Assembly (NCBI RefSeq): GCF_950023065.1
Contig: NC_088677.1
Coordinates: forward strand, 32,819,230-32,883,229
From: Planococcus citri
Lineage: Eukaryota; Arthropoda; Insecta; Hemiptera; Pseudococcidae
Reading direction: 5' to 3'
DNA: 64,000 nt
Shown here: in pieces, positions 11,201 to 26,200 of the stretch
How the letters are laid out: every line of letters starts with the position of its first letter
How positions within the stretch are numbered: the first letter of the stretch is position 1
The notes under the pieces: model-generated
What the model saw: only the letters and a program-made list of their open reading frames with translations
Told to the model about the DNA's origin: nothing
Database searches by the model: none
Translations under genes and position numbers: made by a program

Positions 11201-14200
11201 AATTACGTTTAAGGCATCCGCGTAAGTACGTGGTAAACGTAGCCAAGTAATTACATCAAAAGGGCGAATCCGCCAACCCTCAGATTAGTACGCGAATAGT
11301 CGCGAAGATTAAATCAGATTTAGCCAGATTTATAAGTAAGGTATTTGGTAGGTTAGGTATTTACAATAAAATACTTGAAAAATTGTTGTGTTTTTCATCT
11401 TTTGCGATTTGTTGTAGGTAGGTAATGAAAAATTTTAATATTTCGAAACGTTTAGAACGAAATTATACGTAAGCGTTTGATGAAAGATCACAGAGAGGAT
11501 TAAATTTAACCTTTGACGGTTTAACTCGAACTTTGTTTCGAGACGATGATATTGCATGATTAAGTTTTCAGGTCTAACTACCTAGTGTTTAATCAATTGA
11601 GAAAATTTTAACCCCTTTTCCCATTGGAAATCGAAGCTTAGAAATAAGATTAGAAAATTTATAAACCGTGCAGCTCCTTCGATTTTCACTTTAGGCAAAA
11701 TATCAGCATGTCCTACTTTAAAGAACTTCAAGTCTTCGAAATAGGTCATCATATGGCATATATCACAACACTTATGTAATGTTGAAAGCGCCATTTTGAT
11801 ACATCGTGTAATTTAGCTAGTCGACTCTTCTGATGGAAGGCGATCGTCGAGTCGACAATTGACACACCTGGCATCGTTCGTGTACACAATGTGATTGATT
11901 ATTACGAGTAGTTTCGCAATTCACGAATGAAATCATCCCATTAACAAAATAAATACGTAACAAAATCCTACCTATATTCTAAGTTCTTTCAAATACGAGT
12001 ATATTATAACACCACGAAGTGATATTTTTTTTATGATTTTCAAAGCCAACAACAATGCCTACAAGTACCTACTTATGTATGTATATATGTACAGTAGTAC
12101 TTTATTTTTAAACATTAGGTCTACAATACTAGGTATATACTTGGCACTTAAACTTATAAACAACTTTTGTTTTACCGCTTTAATGCACTAAGTTTATACC
12201 GTGGAAAAGTAATACGCTAAAACCGTGGATCAAAGCTTCAAAACGCATTTTATCTAGACGTTTACTCACCATCTAAAATATCCATCGATATACGTCATTC
12301 CATTGATATAGAAAACAATTCATGTTCCGTTTATTAATCAAGTAATATAAGAGAAAACTTAAAATACTCCTATGCTTAATCGTTAGCTATATGCATAAAT
12401 CATTATTTGGAAACAAATCACGAGTAAAAGTATGTAGGTATTAATACTAAAAATATACCAAAAGCTCAAAAAATTTTCGTCAAAGCACCAAAAAAGATAC
12501 CAAAAATTTTGAACTTCTAGAATGAAAGCTGTAAGCAGAAATTTTGCAGCCTAAATCATCTGATTTTAATTAATTTGTTTTTTTTTTTTCGACTTAAGAG
12601 TATACGTAGTGATGCTTTACTTTAAATAACGCAATTTCGTATTTGAAGTAAAATTAAAAGCTGAATCAATATTTAAAAGAACGTAATAGGTAGCTTAATT
12701 TAAAATTAATGATACTAGATGGACTTATTTATTAATGCGAAAGTTGATTTTATATGTATTATGATTTGAACACCTGTTGAAGCATGTACCTAATTTACCT
12801 ACCTACTTAATATTATCTAATAATAGCCTACCTATTTGCAATTAGGCTCCAATTAAGTAATTTAAATTCAAGTTTGTACGTACAACGATAAAAATGCGAA
12901 TTACATGGTATGCGTAGCTGTTCATCTAATCTTGTAGCACTTTCTGTATACAAATATAACTACGTATCTACATTGGTACCCACACGTATCAAGTAGATAA
13001 AAATTTACTTCATATTTCGGTTGAAAAAATTCAAATTAAAATTTCACATAACTCGCGCCTGCAACATTGCGATAGGCAACTTATCAGGTGTGAAGTCCTT
13101 TGCAAGGAAGTTTTCAACTCTTGCAACTGACAATGATGTGCCAAGATTAGGTGAACACGCTGCGAAAATTAAATCTACGAGAAGGTTACCATATCACCCG
13201 AGTTAATCTTTGCCTTCCGGCTATTGTCATCCAAGTTTTTTTCCTTCCGTTATCGTATCATTTTCTATATATATATTTTTAAAATGATTTGATTTGCTAT
13301 GGTCTCTGTAGATTCGAAAAAAAAATAAATCCAGCTTTTCCTCTAAACTCGATAAATTTTATTTGAAAAGTTTTTCAAACATTGGATTTTTATGTTTTTT
13401 AGGTGAAATTGAGAGGATTATTTGTAAGTGATCGATTCTATATAAACGCAATATCATCAAAAGTTTCCCAAATTATAGGAAATTTTAAATTGAAAGATTT
13501 TGAATAAGATGATAAAAAATAAAAAAATTTTACTTTTGTACCTATCTAAAAAAGCTTCAATCGGAAAACACGAGGAAAAGAATTTATGTCATTTTACTTA
13601 ACAAGGGAAAAAATTTAGACATTTTCCTCTCATCGCTGGAGAAAATCTTGAGATAAATACGTAAATACCGAGCCGGAACCCAATAAGCTATACATCGTAG
13701 ATTTTTAGTGTATAAGTTGGTAGATCTCTGTACTGTATAAATGAAATACCTACTTGAATTTCAGAACATTTCAATGAAACCAGCAAAAACATGTTATTTT
13801 TATAACTTTATTGGCAAAAGCTCCAGTGTTGGTTTCGTTCGCTCGAACAAATTCAACAATCATCTACTCCTTCAGTATAATAAGATTGGCAACAAGTTAG
13901 AGTAAGACATTTTCATTGATAGTTCCATTAATATGTAAGTATCTCAATCTCAAGACTACATATTCGTTTTCCAAGCATCGAACATTAATTAGTATGCACC
14001 TAGTAAGTATGTATTATAAGTACCAAAGTGTTTTTGTGTTACCATCTAACGGTACAGAGAACTACTTACTTACCATACTCAAGTGCAAGTTGATTTACCA
14101 GCTTTGATATTTGAAAAAAACGTTGTATATATTGGTATAGTTTGGGTTGCAGCAGGTATCGTCAAATAGTGTAAGGTTAGACACAACGACCAAAACACCT

Positions 14201-17200
14201 AGTATAACTTTGTCCACTCGAATCTCGGAGTCGACGAATCTATTTACATACTTTACTCGAGTATAGGGTAACTACTTGTATATAGTTTGACCTGCTTGTA
14301 TATTTTCAGATAGAAGGCGATAAACTACTACGACTGCTGCAGTTACCAGCACACTTGAGACAATGGCTCTCGGGTGAAATGGAAACCATCTTTTAATGAA
14401 TCTAACAGCAGTTAAGAGATTTAGGTACCTATTTCGAAACACCAAAATTCTCATCTTTTCTGAAGCGTGGGGGGAGGGGAAGAGGAGGACTCGTGGTATC
14501 TGTCTAGCTAAGTAAACGAAACGGATATCCTTTTGCTTTAAATCTTTTAGCTTTCATTTCTCGCAACGTATGCTAGTAATTTTTCAATGCGAATTCTAAA
14601 ATAATTTTCTCAAGGTTGAATTTAGAGAGAAGGAAAGGGTATTCACCCTCTTGAATAATTTTTCTCAGTTTATCTTTGATTTTTCTATATCGTATAAACG
14701 AGAATTTTGGGTTCGTTATCTAAATCTCTTAAATTAATGCGAGTATTGGGTGTTCTATTTCTTCGCGATTTACTCGATTAAGTAATTAAATCAGATATCG
14801 CTTATATTATTATATTGGCAAATGTATAGGCATAATACCTACTTAAAGATACAATAAAAGAAAAACGTTCTAAAGAATGAGTGTTTTTAGAAATTATTTC
14901 TGAAACAGACATTTTTGTCAAGATATGCGAATGGATACTAAAAGTAGGTATTAAGTCGAACGTGTTTCTTTTATTGATCGCAATTTACATTATAACACGT
15001 GGTATCTAGGTTGTTAAAAAATTCAATAATCTATAGCGCATCAGCCAAAAACTTCAATAAAACGAGCATTTTGCACTCGCAACAGAGCAGAAGACTACTC
15101 ATATACCTATATTCGTACACTATCTCCTACCTCTACATATCCCTGAGACTAAACCAATCAGTTCATCGCCATTACACATATTGGATTGATTTTTATTACG
15201 TACGAGTAGGTAATTGTGTGATCAAGAAAGTAAACAGCATAATAAAATAAAACAAAACAACGTGTAAAAATGTGATTTGACAAGTTACAGGTACGTAGTT
15301 TATCGATTTAAAGTTAATACGAGGCTTAAAAAAAAAATAGTCAATTTTCTGAAAGAGAAATACATATCAACTGAGGGGATTAAATTATATAGGTACTCGA
15401 TGACTATTTCTTGTTCGAGTAAGTGAATTGAAAAAGGTCCTACTCGGCTTCAGAATAGCTTATTCATTTTTTTAAACGACACAATCAGAGCATTTCTATC
15501 CAATGAAACCAATCAATCTACAAACCTACTCATGATGATAGCTAATTTTTGAACCTACATATGGATTTTCTATCTCCAACAACACGATTTAATTATTATA
15601 GACACTTAGAAAAGGTAACAGGTACTGACTTGCGAATTAATTTTTCAAGTTTTGAGACATTTTAACGAGAAAATGAAAATTGTGGCATGATCGTAATCAA
15701 AGGAGTAGGTAGTTTGCAATGGTTTGGTAGGCATACCTGTTTTTAAAAATAAGTAAAGTAAAATTAACTGAAACAGTTGAATAATATATTATCTTACATT
15801 ACCTATTCATTTGTTTTTCTTTTTAAATATTTTAATACCTATTTGCATTAAAGAAAATCAATAAGTAGGTATACCTGGGAGGTTTAAATATATGAATAAA
15901 TTGTAGGTATATTGGCATATCATCTTATCTATTTATTTCTAAACATACAATATAGGCTACTACGTGGTATAAATATTATTGGTACTGCGAATTGAATAAA
16001 AATAAACGAAAAACCAAATTACCGCATGACTATATCCATCCTTATTAAATTTCATTCCAGTCAGAAAAGAAGTTCTCGAAAAAAAAATTGAAAGGCCGAG
16101 AAAAAAAACCTAGGTAACTAATTACAGGAGAACCGAAAACGTACAAATATCATCTATTATCCTTCTTCCGTTGCTATCGTCGAAAGCAACATTAAATACC
16201 TTTATATCTATAGAGAAAAAAAAGTTATTTTAAAATGAAAAAAGTTACTCGAGTCATTCGAAGAAAAATGTAGACATACTAATTTCGAATATAAACACTT
16301 TGGTATAGCGAATCGAATTACAATTCATCTCACGTCAGGTACCTAGTGTAACAATCCAAGAGAAAAGTATCGATTGCCGGTGCCTTTGCCCTTAAAAAGT
16401 ACTTGCATGTACCGACGATTTGTAGAGATGTAAATAGAATAGGGTGCCCTTTTTAGTTTCGTAAAATTTCGTCGAGCCCGAGCCAAATGTGCGAAAATTG
16501 TATACACAATCTACCATTTGGCCAAACATTTCAAAACGTCAACAGCGTTCCTATAATGTTGAATTTCCAAATACATACCGAATCGTAAAACTCCAATATG
16601 TCGGTGGTTATAGAGTAGGTATTATTGACGAACCGTGGTCAAAAACTTTTGAAAAAAATAATACGTTATTTAACGATCTCGCGATAAAAGCATAACTTAC
16701 ACGCGTGCAATAATTTCCCACCATTTTGAAGGAAGATTTTGATGAGAAAAAGTGCGATAGGCACGTCCATAAGATATCAATGTATTTTATAGCCTTTTTA
16801 CTTTAAATAATATTTTTATCATTTGGTTTTTAGTACAACGTTGAATTAGATCTGGGCTCGAAATTAGGTACTTTTCCGTCAGGTTTTTTAAGAGATATTA
16901 TTACGCCTCTATTGTGTTTTTACTTTTTTTTTTACCGCGGTTATTTTACGACAGCGGATAAAAACATTTTAACTCGAGTAAGTTAGATAAGTTATACGAT
17001 GAAATTTTCCTCTTAATACAAAAGAAACCCTTTACCTCGGGATTTTAGGGTGAAAAAAAAGCTCGAAATTAAGACGAAAACCTTCAGCTCGATACATCGA
17101 ACTGGCGCGAATAATTTATAGACGTAAATTTATTTATAGCAGATAAGTTCATTTATTAGTTAATTATACCAACCTTGAAAGCTTGACGGCACAGGAAGTT

Positions 17201-20200
17201 CTCTTTTACAGGCAGTAATCTGTGAGGGAAAAAAGGAGAAAAAAACAAAAAAAAATTATTTATGAAAATGACGATTCGAATTAGGAAATTTGAAAAAGTT
17301 TGATTCATATTTTATTCGATTTGATGAGAAAAAACAACCATAAATCACGAAAAGTGAGACAACTTTAAACTTAATTATGGCAACACGAGTTGCCGAAGAA
17401 ATATGAAGGTATTTTTTTCACGTCTTTTTATAAAAATTAAATTAATTTACTTACTTGGCCATTTCGGAAAGTTGCAGTTTTCCGTCTCGGTTGGCGTCGA
17501 ACACTTGGAGCTGAAACATCAATTTTATTCATTTTAATCTCCGTTTGATGGGTTCTGAGACTTTTGAAATTTTCTCTCGAATGAACTAATGAGAAGTCTG
17601 AGCTTCCAAAGGTTAGATAGGTACGATTCAATCATTCATTTCATTGAAAATTTGAATTTTTGTTTAGAATTTTCTATCGACTTCATTTTGAAAAAAAAAC
17701 GTGTCCTGGTAGGTGTTCATTTTTAGAAAGTTTGAGCTAAATGTTGAAAATTCAGGGGAAAAAATTCATATTCTCAACGAAAAAGCCGAAAAATTAAAAT
17801 AAAAATACCGACGACAAAATAGGGCATTTAAAAGTGACGTCACACCCGTCTGATAATTGAAGTGGTGTGCAAACGATGCGAAATGTACTAGGCATTGTGC
17901 TCGCTGTTTAAACTAAAATTACTCAAAATTTTCAACGAACACATTGATATTTTAATACAGCAAAATGTTCCTAGTTTTATCCTCTTTAAATTAGTTTTTT
18001 CCCGAAAGCTCTACCTTTTACCGTTCAAAAGTTTTAGTAGTTTAAAGTTGCGAAAACAATGCTAAAACCAGCTGCGGGCGGCAAGTATTGAACTTTGAAC
18101 TAAAATTACTCAAAATTTTCATCGAACACATTGATATTTTAATACTGCAAAATGTTCGTAGTTTTATCCTCTTTACATTGATTCTTTCCCGAAAGCTCTA
18201 CCCTTAACCGTTCAAAAGTTCTTGCAGGTCAAAGTTGCCAAAAGAGTTCATTACTTGCCGTCCGCAGCTGGTTTTTGCCTTGTTTTCGCAACTTTTAACT
18301 TCAAGAACTTTTGAACGGTAAAAGGTAGAGCTTTCGGGAAAAAATCAATGTAAAGAGGATAAAACTACGAACATTTTGCAGTATTAAAATATCAATGTGT
18401 TCGTTGAACATTTTGAGTAATTTTAGTAAACAGCGAGCACAATACGATTCTCCATTCAGTACTGTATATTATTCGTCTTGGTTTACACACCAGTTCGTTA
18501 TCACGTGACTCGGATGACGTAGTTTGAAATGCCCTATAGGGATCCTATGAAAGTGAAAATAGGTGGACTTTTCCTGCCTTTAAAATAAGGCTTTTGACAT
18601 ATTTCTGGTTGCATATCGGTTTGCCTGAACTTTATCAGTTTGGTGGGCATTCGTTATCAGTGAGTATCAAAATTTCATGTTTCGAGCAATTTTCACAAGG
18701 TGTTTATGAAATGTATAGCTTTTATTTAGTTTTTTTCTTCAATTTTAAACATCTGTTAAACCCTTTAATGGAAAAAGATCCTCTCTTCGTTGAGTTTTAA
18801 AGAAGTTGACAAAACGTTTTTGAACATCGACAAAGAGCGGATCTTTTTCCTTCACAGGATTTAACAGTGTTTAAAACTGAAGAAAAAACTAAATAAAAGC
18901 TATACATTTCAACATTTCAAAAACACCCTGTGAAAATTGCTCAAAATATGAAATTTTGATACTCACTGATAAGAATGCCCACCAAACTGATAAAGTTCAG
19001 GCAAACCGATATGCAACCCACAATATGTCAAAAGCCTTATTGTAAAGGGAGGAATTTCCGCATATTCTATCACTTATAGGTCATAGGTGAGAGAAAATTG
19101 TCCTGTATTGTATTCAGCGTTTCAGCTCAGCTGTTTCTCATCTTAGTTACATAAAAGCGCATTCTGGTGGCTTAATTACGTAAAAGCGCCATCTGGAGGA
19201 TTAGTTCTCTCTTGATGAACGTGTTGTGAGAGCTCCGAGCCACACTTCAGTTAGGGAAGGTCACCCACGGACTCACCATGCGAAGCTTTGATATTTGATG
19301 TTACCAAATAGGTCGAAGTTTGGCTTCCTATCACCAATATGTTGATATGTAAGTCAAGGTTTGGAGCCTTACTGCCTTACAATGGTCAACTCATATTATG
19401 TAATATGAACTGCTATTGGAACTTGGAAGTGATCGGTTTCATTTTCATAATTAAATCCAGGGTTGCAGAATGATACAGATACTGAAAAACCAATACTGGC
19501 AAAACCACCTAACTTTTGAAAAAATTTGAAAAAACTGAAAACCGATAACAATAAGTTGACAAATGAAAACCCGATTTATAAAATACCAATCTAATTTTCA
19601 AAATCAGTACAAATAGGTACCAAAAACCAATACCGAAATTATTTCAATAAATCTGTATTTTTGTATTCATTTTTTCAGATTTCTGCAAATGAAACAATTC
19701 CAACATCAAACAAAATGAGTTTATTTATTTCAATGATCACTTTTCTTTGTTGATTTCCCTCTCATTTCAAGCTCATTTCAGCTTTTATACTAATTACTCT
19801 TACAATTTTTGAATTTTAAGCCAAAGTGTTCTGTAAATTAGATTAGCATGTATTTGGACATTTTCAATTTGGTGTCATGTTGGTACAATATACCAATACC
19901 AAAATCAAAAACCGAAATAAAATCCATGAAAATTGGAAAAACCAATACTGAAAACTGATACCATTTTGTTTTATCATTCCTAGCTCAACCCTGATTAAAT
20001 CAATTGAATACTTGATGTTTGTGTGGCTAGGGTGATTAGTATACAATCATCCTCATTTCAAAGCTCTAAATAGAGTCATGGATAATGAACCTGCCCTATT
20101 CGTTAACTATGACCTTCCTCCCTGGGTGGTGTTTTTACACACTCAACAGAATACTTTGTATTCATGATTCTAATTATAAATGGGAAAACTTTAATTGAAC

Positions 20201-23200
20201 GACAGAATAAGTGATTTGCACGACAGGAAAATCCCACGACAAAATTGTGTTTTTGAACAACAGCGATTTAACGACAGTTTTGGTCATTAAAACGACAGCA
20301 TTGAACGACAGACCTCGAACAACAAGCATAGAAAATTCACACCGTGAGAAAAGGAATGCATGAAGGACATGGGAAAGCCCGACAAAATTATTTCAATTGC
20401 CCGACAATGCAAATTTTTCACGTGTCCTTTGAATTAGTGAACATAGAGAGTTTTTATGCAGGGTTAGCGATTCGCAATTGATGAATATTTACCTGATTAA
20501 AATTTTTAAAACGCAAAATTAAATTTTCAAGCTGAAAGTTTTACTTTTTGCAATGAAAATAAAATCGAAAGCTATGATTTAAAAATTTGAAAAAAATTGC
20601 GGCGAAAACAGTTTTTAATCCCATTGGGAAAATCCACAGGAGGGGGAGGCTTTAGATCGGTTCGAAACCAACACCAATCGTTTTTGGTAATCTTAGTTTT
20701 GTGAATAAAGTCGTCGCTTTTATCATTATGTCGTCGTTCATTTCCTAAAGTCGTCGATGCATCTCATTCAATTTGTCGGACATACTCTGGCGTTCACTTG
20801 GTTTTTTTGGCATGCACTTGAATTTTTGTTGTCGTGCAATGGTTGAAAACTGTTTCCCTCGTTAAAAAAGTGGTTTTTGACGTTAGCATCTGTCGTGCAA
20901 AACACTTTTTTTTAGTCGTTCAAATCATTTAATCTGTCGTGCCGATAAATGGCAACCATTATAAATCGTACATAAGTACATTGTATTACGTAACTTTTCA
21001 AAGATTATAAATGTATCATAAGTGCTTAATCAATAAAGCTGATACTTTATAATCTCCTGAGTGATATCATTTTTCTGTTTTTATTTCTATTAAGTACTGA
21101 TATTACTTGATTTACAGAATAGTAGGTATTGAGGCGGTAAATCGCCAGTACCTACGTGTGTAGTACTACGTAAGGTTCACTTCCTTGAAGTAGGGTGGAA
21201 GATGAACCATGTAGAAGTGTATGGCACGAAGTGCCAAAGCTCTCTTTACAAAATGATCAAATAGCGAAACGAATTCGGTGAAAAACACTTGTGTCAGGTC
21301 AGTTTGAAAAACATGATTTATACTACTTTTCAGAGCAAATCAGCTGAGAAATTCACCCACAAAAAAAAACCGCATCTTTTAAGAATTAAACAACCCTCTT
21401 CTGCACTCGAAGTCCTTTTTCTTATTCAAAAATGTACGATGAATCGAAAAAAGCGAGTAAAGAAATAGCTGTAGCAAGGCCAGGCACAAGGAAAATTTTC
21501 TATCAAATTAGATAGGTACCTATTGTTGTCGGATATAAAAATATAATGTTTTTTTTTTAGCATAAAATGTCAAACAATAGAATTTCATGGTTCACTGGCG
21601 CCTAATCATGCAGCCTCAATAAGCGCCAAATTGGATCGGCGCCAGGGGTATTTTCCTCTTGATCCCTATATATGGTCTGTATTCACCCTCGAATTACACG
21701 GTGGTGACAAATTATGTAGGTATCTCACACAAGAAGGAATTAAGTACACGTTAACATATGTAGTTAATCACTGAAAGTCTAACACTCACCATTGTATCGG
21801 TATATTCAATCAGTTTATCTTCAGACACGTCGTGGATTTTTTTCGCTTCTCTTAATAAATCTCGCAAAAAATTCTGAAACAATCGTTTGCTTATCAATTT
21901 AGCATTATTTACAGAAAGAAAAGTGTACGAAGTCGAAATATACATCTAGTGAAGGAAAAAGTAAATCAACGAACGATAAAGTGACGTTTCCAATTTATGT
22001 GCCTCGCACCCTTCTAGATCTTACATGTAAGTAATATAAGAAGATAGGTACATAAAGACGCGTGTAGCTGGGTATGTTTGATCAGAAATATCAAATCAAA
22101 CAAACTGTCTTTCAATATCTATCATATTTTTCCCATACCCTTTCATACTCGTAGATGTGAAAATAGTTGAAATTCACAATCGAGACACGATTCGAATAAT
22201 TAAGGTAATTATACTTCAACTCGACCGACTGTCGATATCTCTTGGAAAACGAAAGCAAGATCGAATTCGAAGCTGAATACAAATTAATTGGAAATTTTTA
22301 CACCGTGAATTCAACGGTGTTTTCATAATTATTACAAAAAAACAATTGAGCCGGCATTGCATTCTAAGGCCAAAAACGAAGTAGAATGACGACGACGTCA
22401 CTACTTTATCACGCGCATATATAACGCGGAAAATATGAAAATCTAGGCCACGTTGAAATGTTTTTTCTTCCCTATTTGTGATTTTTTCTTAACAATATTC
22501 ATTAAATTTAATTTCAACGCTCGCAGTCGGTAAAAATATTTTTTATTCTGCCAAGCAGAAATACCTACCTTTAATTCATCTGCTTCAATGTAACCACTGC
22601 CATCTGTATCGTATTCTCTCCAAATCTGCGAATAGATCAAAAAACACACATATTTCACGCTGTTGCCAATGAACAAAAAAAAAAAAGAGCGTACTTAATG
22701 GTGAAAATTACCCGCATGAATTCAACACTCGAGTCGAGCGGATTGTCGAATCTGAATAATAGTAGAAAATTTTCTTCCATTGGTAATAACTGAGCAAGCT
22801 GCAAGATCAACGCAATATACAATTAAACGTTACTGTTTTCGAAATATATTAACCTTGTATTATTTTATATATTCTACTAGTAAAACACTGAGAGTTGTTT
22901 AGGCATTCGAATTGTAGGCGCATACCTGTGTAACGGAATTTAATTGTTATTTTCCTAGCCATACGTGCGATGTGATTTAATTTCATGTCATGTTTATTGG
23001 AAAGCTTTGTGAAATATATTTTAGTGGAAATTATTTGTGAATCTGGGATATGTGGAAATTGTGAGATATACGATAATTGTTTTTCGCGAAATTGCGATGC
23101 TCGTGAACGAATATGTAGGGGGTATAGGTAGACGATATACGGTGGATATTGTTTCCTTATATTTTGCTAACATGCATATATGTATAGACCTTTCGACTCG

Positions 23201-26200
23201 ATGTACGAATGTGAAACTAGGTGTATTTTAGATCGAATTTTTGTCAGAATGAAGAATATTGCGGTCGACTGTAATTCCATGAAGCAAAAGGCCAAGTCAT
23301 TTTTCATATTTTGAGGCTACTTAAGCATAAAAATGGGAGTTTCCAAAATGTCGGATTTTAATTTTCCGAGTATTTATTTATTCGTCCTTTTTTTTTTTTT
23401 ATTTACGTTTCTCGCTATATAGCGATGTTTTTCAGGCTCCATGCTCCACGCTCCAATGAGTCAAATGACCTAAAAGCGGAGAAAACGAGGTCTATTCTTG
23501 GTATACCTATACTGATACTATACATAGATTCAGCTAACGTGACCTGATAATTTCGATACCTACGTTTCTTTATGAAAGAAAACATTAAATGAGGGGGAAA
23601 GTTCACTCTATAGTTACACATTAGTACGGATTATTCACATTTTATCAATTTTTTCGACTCAGTCTGGTTTTATTAAGTTGCCTTCAATGATCTCAGAACG
23701 TGTGTTCAATTTTTTTTTTCGAGTTCAGAATATTAAAAATCCTTCAGAAAAATTACGAATATTAATAAATAGGTAGGTATGTAGGTATTTGTTATTAGTC
23801 AAATTTAATGTAGGTAAGTATGCTAAATGAATAATTTATTGGAAGCCTTTGAAAAGGGGGAAAATGAGAACAGTCACTAAGCAATTTTCCAACGAAATAG
23901 TTATACGTTTTTGCCCTAATATCTTCTTAAACGTGGAAAGTCGAAGAAACTTATTTTTTAAATTTATACTAATGTAAAAAAACAAAAGACGGTCGACACA
24001 ATTTTACTACGAGTATTTACTATTACTTTTTTCCATCTTCAAAACCTGTTTTAAATATTTTATTCCAAAAAAATCTGTTGGGAAGGGGAATGGGGTCGTC
24101 AGAACGATCAGAATTGAAAATCCAATATTAATATCTCAAAGATGTCCTTTCAAGCTCCCATTTTTTTAAAACGAAATGCAGGAAACACACCAAAGGATCC
24201 AATCCCAATAAAGAATAGACATCGAAATTAGCTCTCTTGAATTCGTAAAAGACGTCATTAGACAATATAATTTGAACTTTACACCTCCGAATTATTAATA
24301 ATTAATATGCCAATTTACTTTGTAATAAATTTTCTCAAATTTTGATCGAAAATTGAAGGCTTTTGTGCATCTATATAATCTATATCCTTGTAGGTGGGAT
24401 TGAGATTCCATTTTGAAAAGTAGTTCCTTAAAAAAAGATAAAAAAGGAGACCTTCTATGCATTTTTCAAAATTTGATAGGCAACTTCAAATATTTTTACT
24501 TTGGTAGGTACCTATCTATGAAAAGTGAGCTTTTATCGTAAAAGTTCTGTATTAACGTAAGCTCTTCAAATGAGTGCCAATTTTGAATCAACTACTTATC
24601 TATTGTCTTCAAAACCCTTCAAACTGATTTTATTCAGTTGAGCCAATCTTAACGTGCACCTTCAAAATTTGATTGTTTCGCAAGAAATCCGAATGCGTGA
24701 AAATAGATATGTTTTCCCCCTCTCCCTCCAACTCGTCAAATCTTCAATTTCTGACAATAGTAAAAAAAAATGAGAGAAATTGAGAGATTTGACTTGATTT
24801 TCGCCTCAGTTCAAGCTCATATACGTAATTGGCTAACAATAGCATGGGTGTTAATAAAGTTGCATACACAGTTTGCCGTAAATGTGCAACAAATGATTTC
24901 CCGGCATGTTACTACCTAGAACTTTGTTGTAGGTATATATTTCTGCGATTCTGTCTTCATTTGATAAAATGTAATGAACTCATTAATTAAATAATTTCTC
25001 AAGAATTTCAAGGCTCTCGTAAATTTTCAAATTTTTTTTCAATGCCTTTGAAAAGATTCGAAGTCAGCAAATATAAATAAACATATGTACCTAATATAAA
25101 CTTAGGAGTAGAAAAAACAATTGGACATTTTCAAAGAATCAATTACTCTAGTCTGGTTTGAAATTTTATCCAAAGTTTGCAAATTTCAATTTTTTGCCAC
25201 AGACGTAAATAAACAGAAGGAACTACAAAAAGGGAAATTATTAAATTAGAGAGAGCCTTAATAAACAATACCTACTTAATAAAAATAAAAACCATCGAAA
25301 TCGATTACAAAAATTGAAATTCGTACCTATATAATATAATGTATTTTTATTACATGGGCTTGCACTGTTTTAAAATTTTTATCCAAAGTATCGAGGCATT
25401 TGTCTTGGATTTGTTACTTGACTATCCAGGAGAAAATTACTGGATCTGATCTAATCAGAACTAATCAAACAGATCAAAACAAGTCTGAGCAGATTTGATC
25501 TATTCAGATTCGAGCATATCAGGATCTGCTCAGATGTGAGATGTGGCCAATTTTCTTATCTGACCAGGTCCCATCTCCCCCCCTGAATAATAAATTATAC
25601 TTACTCTCAAAAATTCGCTAAAACTTACAAAAAAAATCGTAGACCCAAAAAATTTAGTTGCTGTCTTTTTGCACTTGAATTATTTTTGCAGATTGAAGTT
25701 TCGATCATGGCTACACAAAGATTTGAACGCAGATTTTCAAAAATTCTTTAGAAAAAAATTATCATTTATTATTAATAGGGGAAGAGGAATGCAGAGGGAG
25801 GCAAAAAAAGAGGCCATAACGTTTTGTAGCTACTAATATCAAATTCGTAAGCATTCTCTTAACAACACTTTAATAGCCACGTCTTTTGATGCCTATCAGC
25901 ATTAATGAAGTATATCGATTGTAAGAGTTCGCTTTTAAATGTAAATGGGCTGAGACAAACATGAAAAATATCCGCAAAAGTAGGTATTCAAATATTTCAA
26001 ATAATATACCCAGTTACCTACACGCTCTAGCAACATGCCATTAATGAACAACACAAAATATAACCTAATTGACTTCATGCGATGAAAGATATCAATTTGT
26101 ACGAGCGTAATATAAAATTATAGCTCGAAAAATATTGATCATTACATGCATTTAAAAAAAAAGTGTATGGTACCGCAATACATACATATCACAGCCTTGA

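Larger units (their letters stand above)
17511..21789 (-). other. Cbp53E: Calbindin-32 intron 6, rich in inverted-repeat elements
   Basis: 4.3 kb holding three separate inverted-repeat elements (17820-18535, 18577-19048, 20172-20966). The stretch 19049-20171 has no gene; 19490-19980 is rich in ACCAATACCGAAA-like words. Confidence 0.7.
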
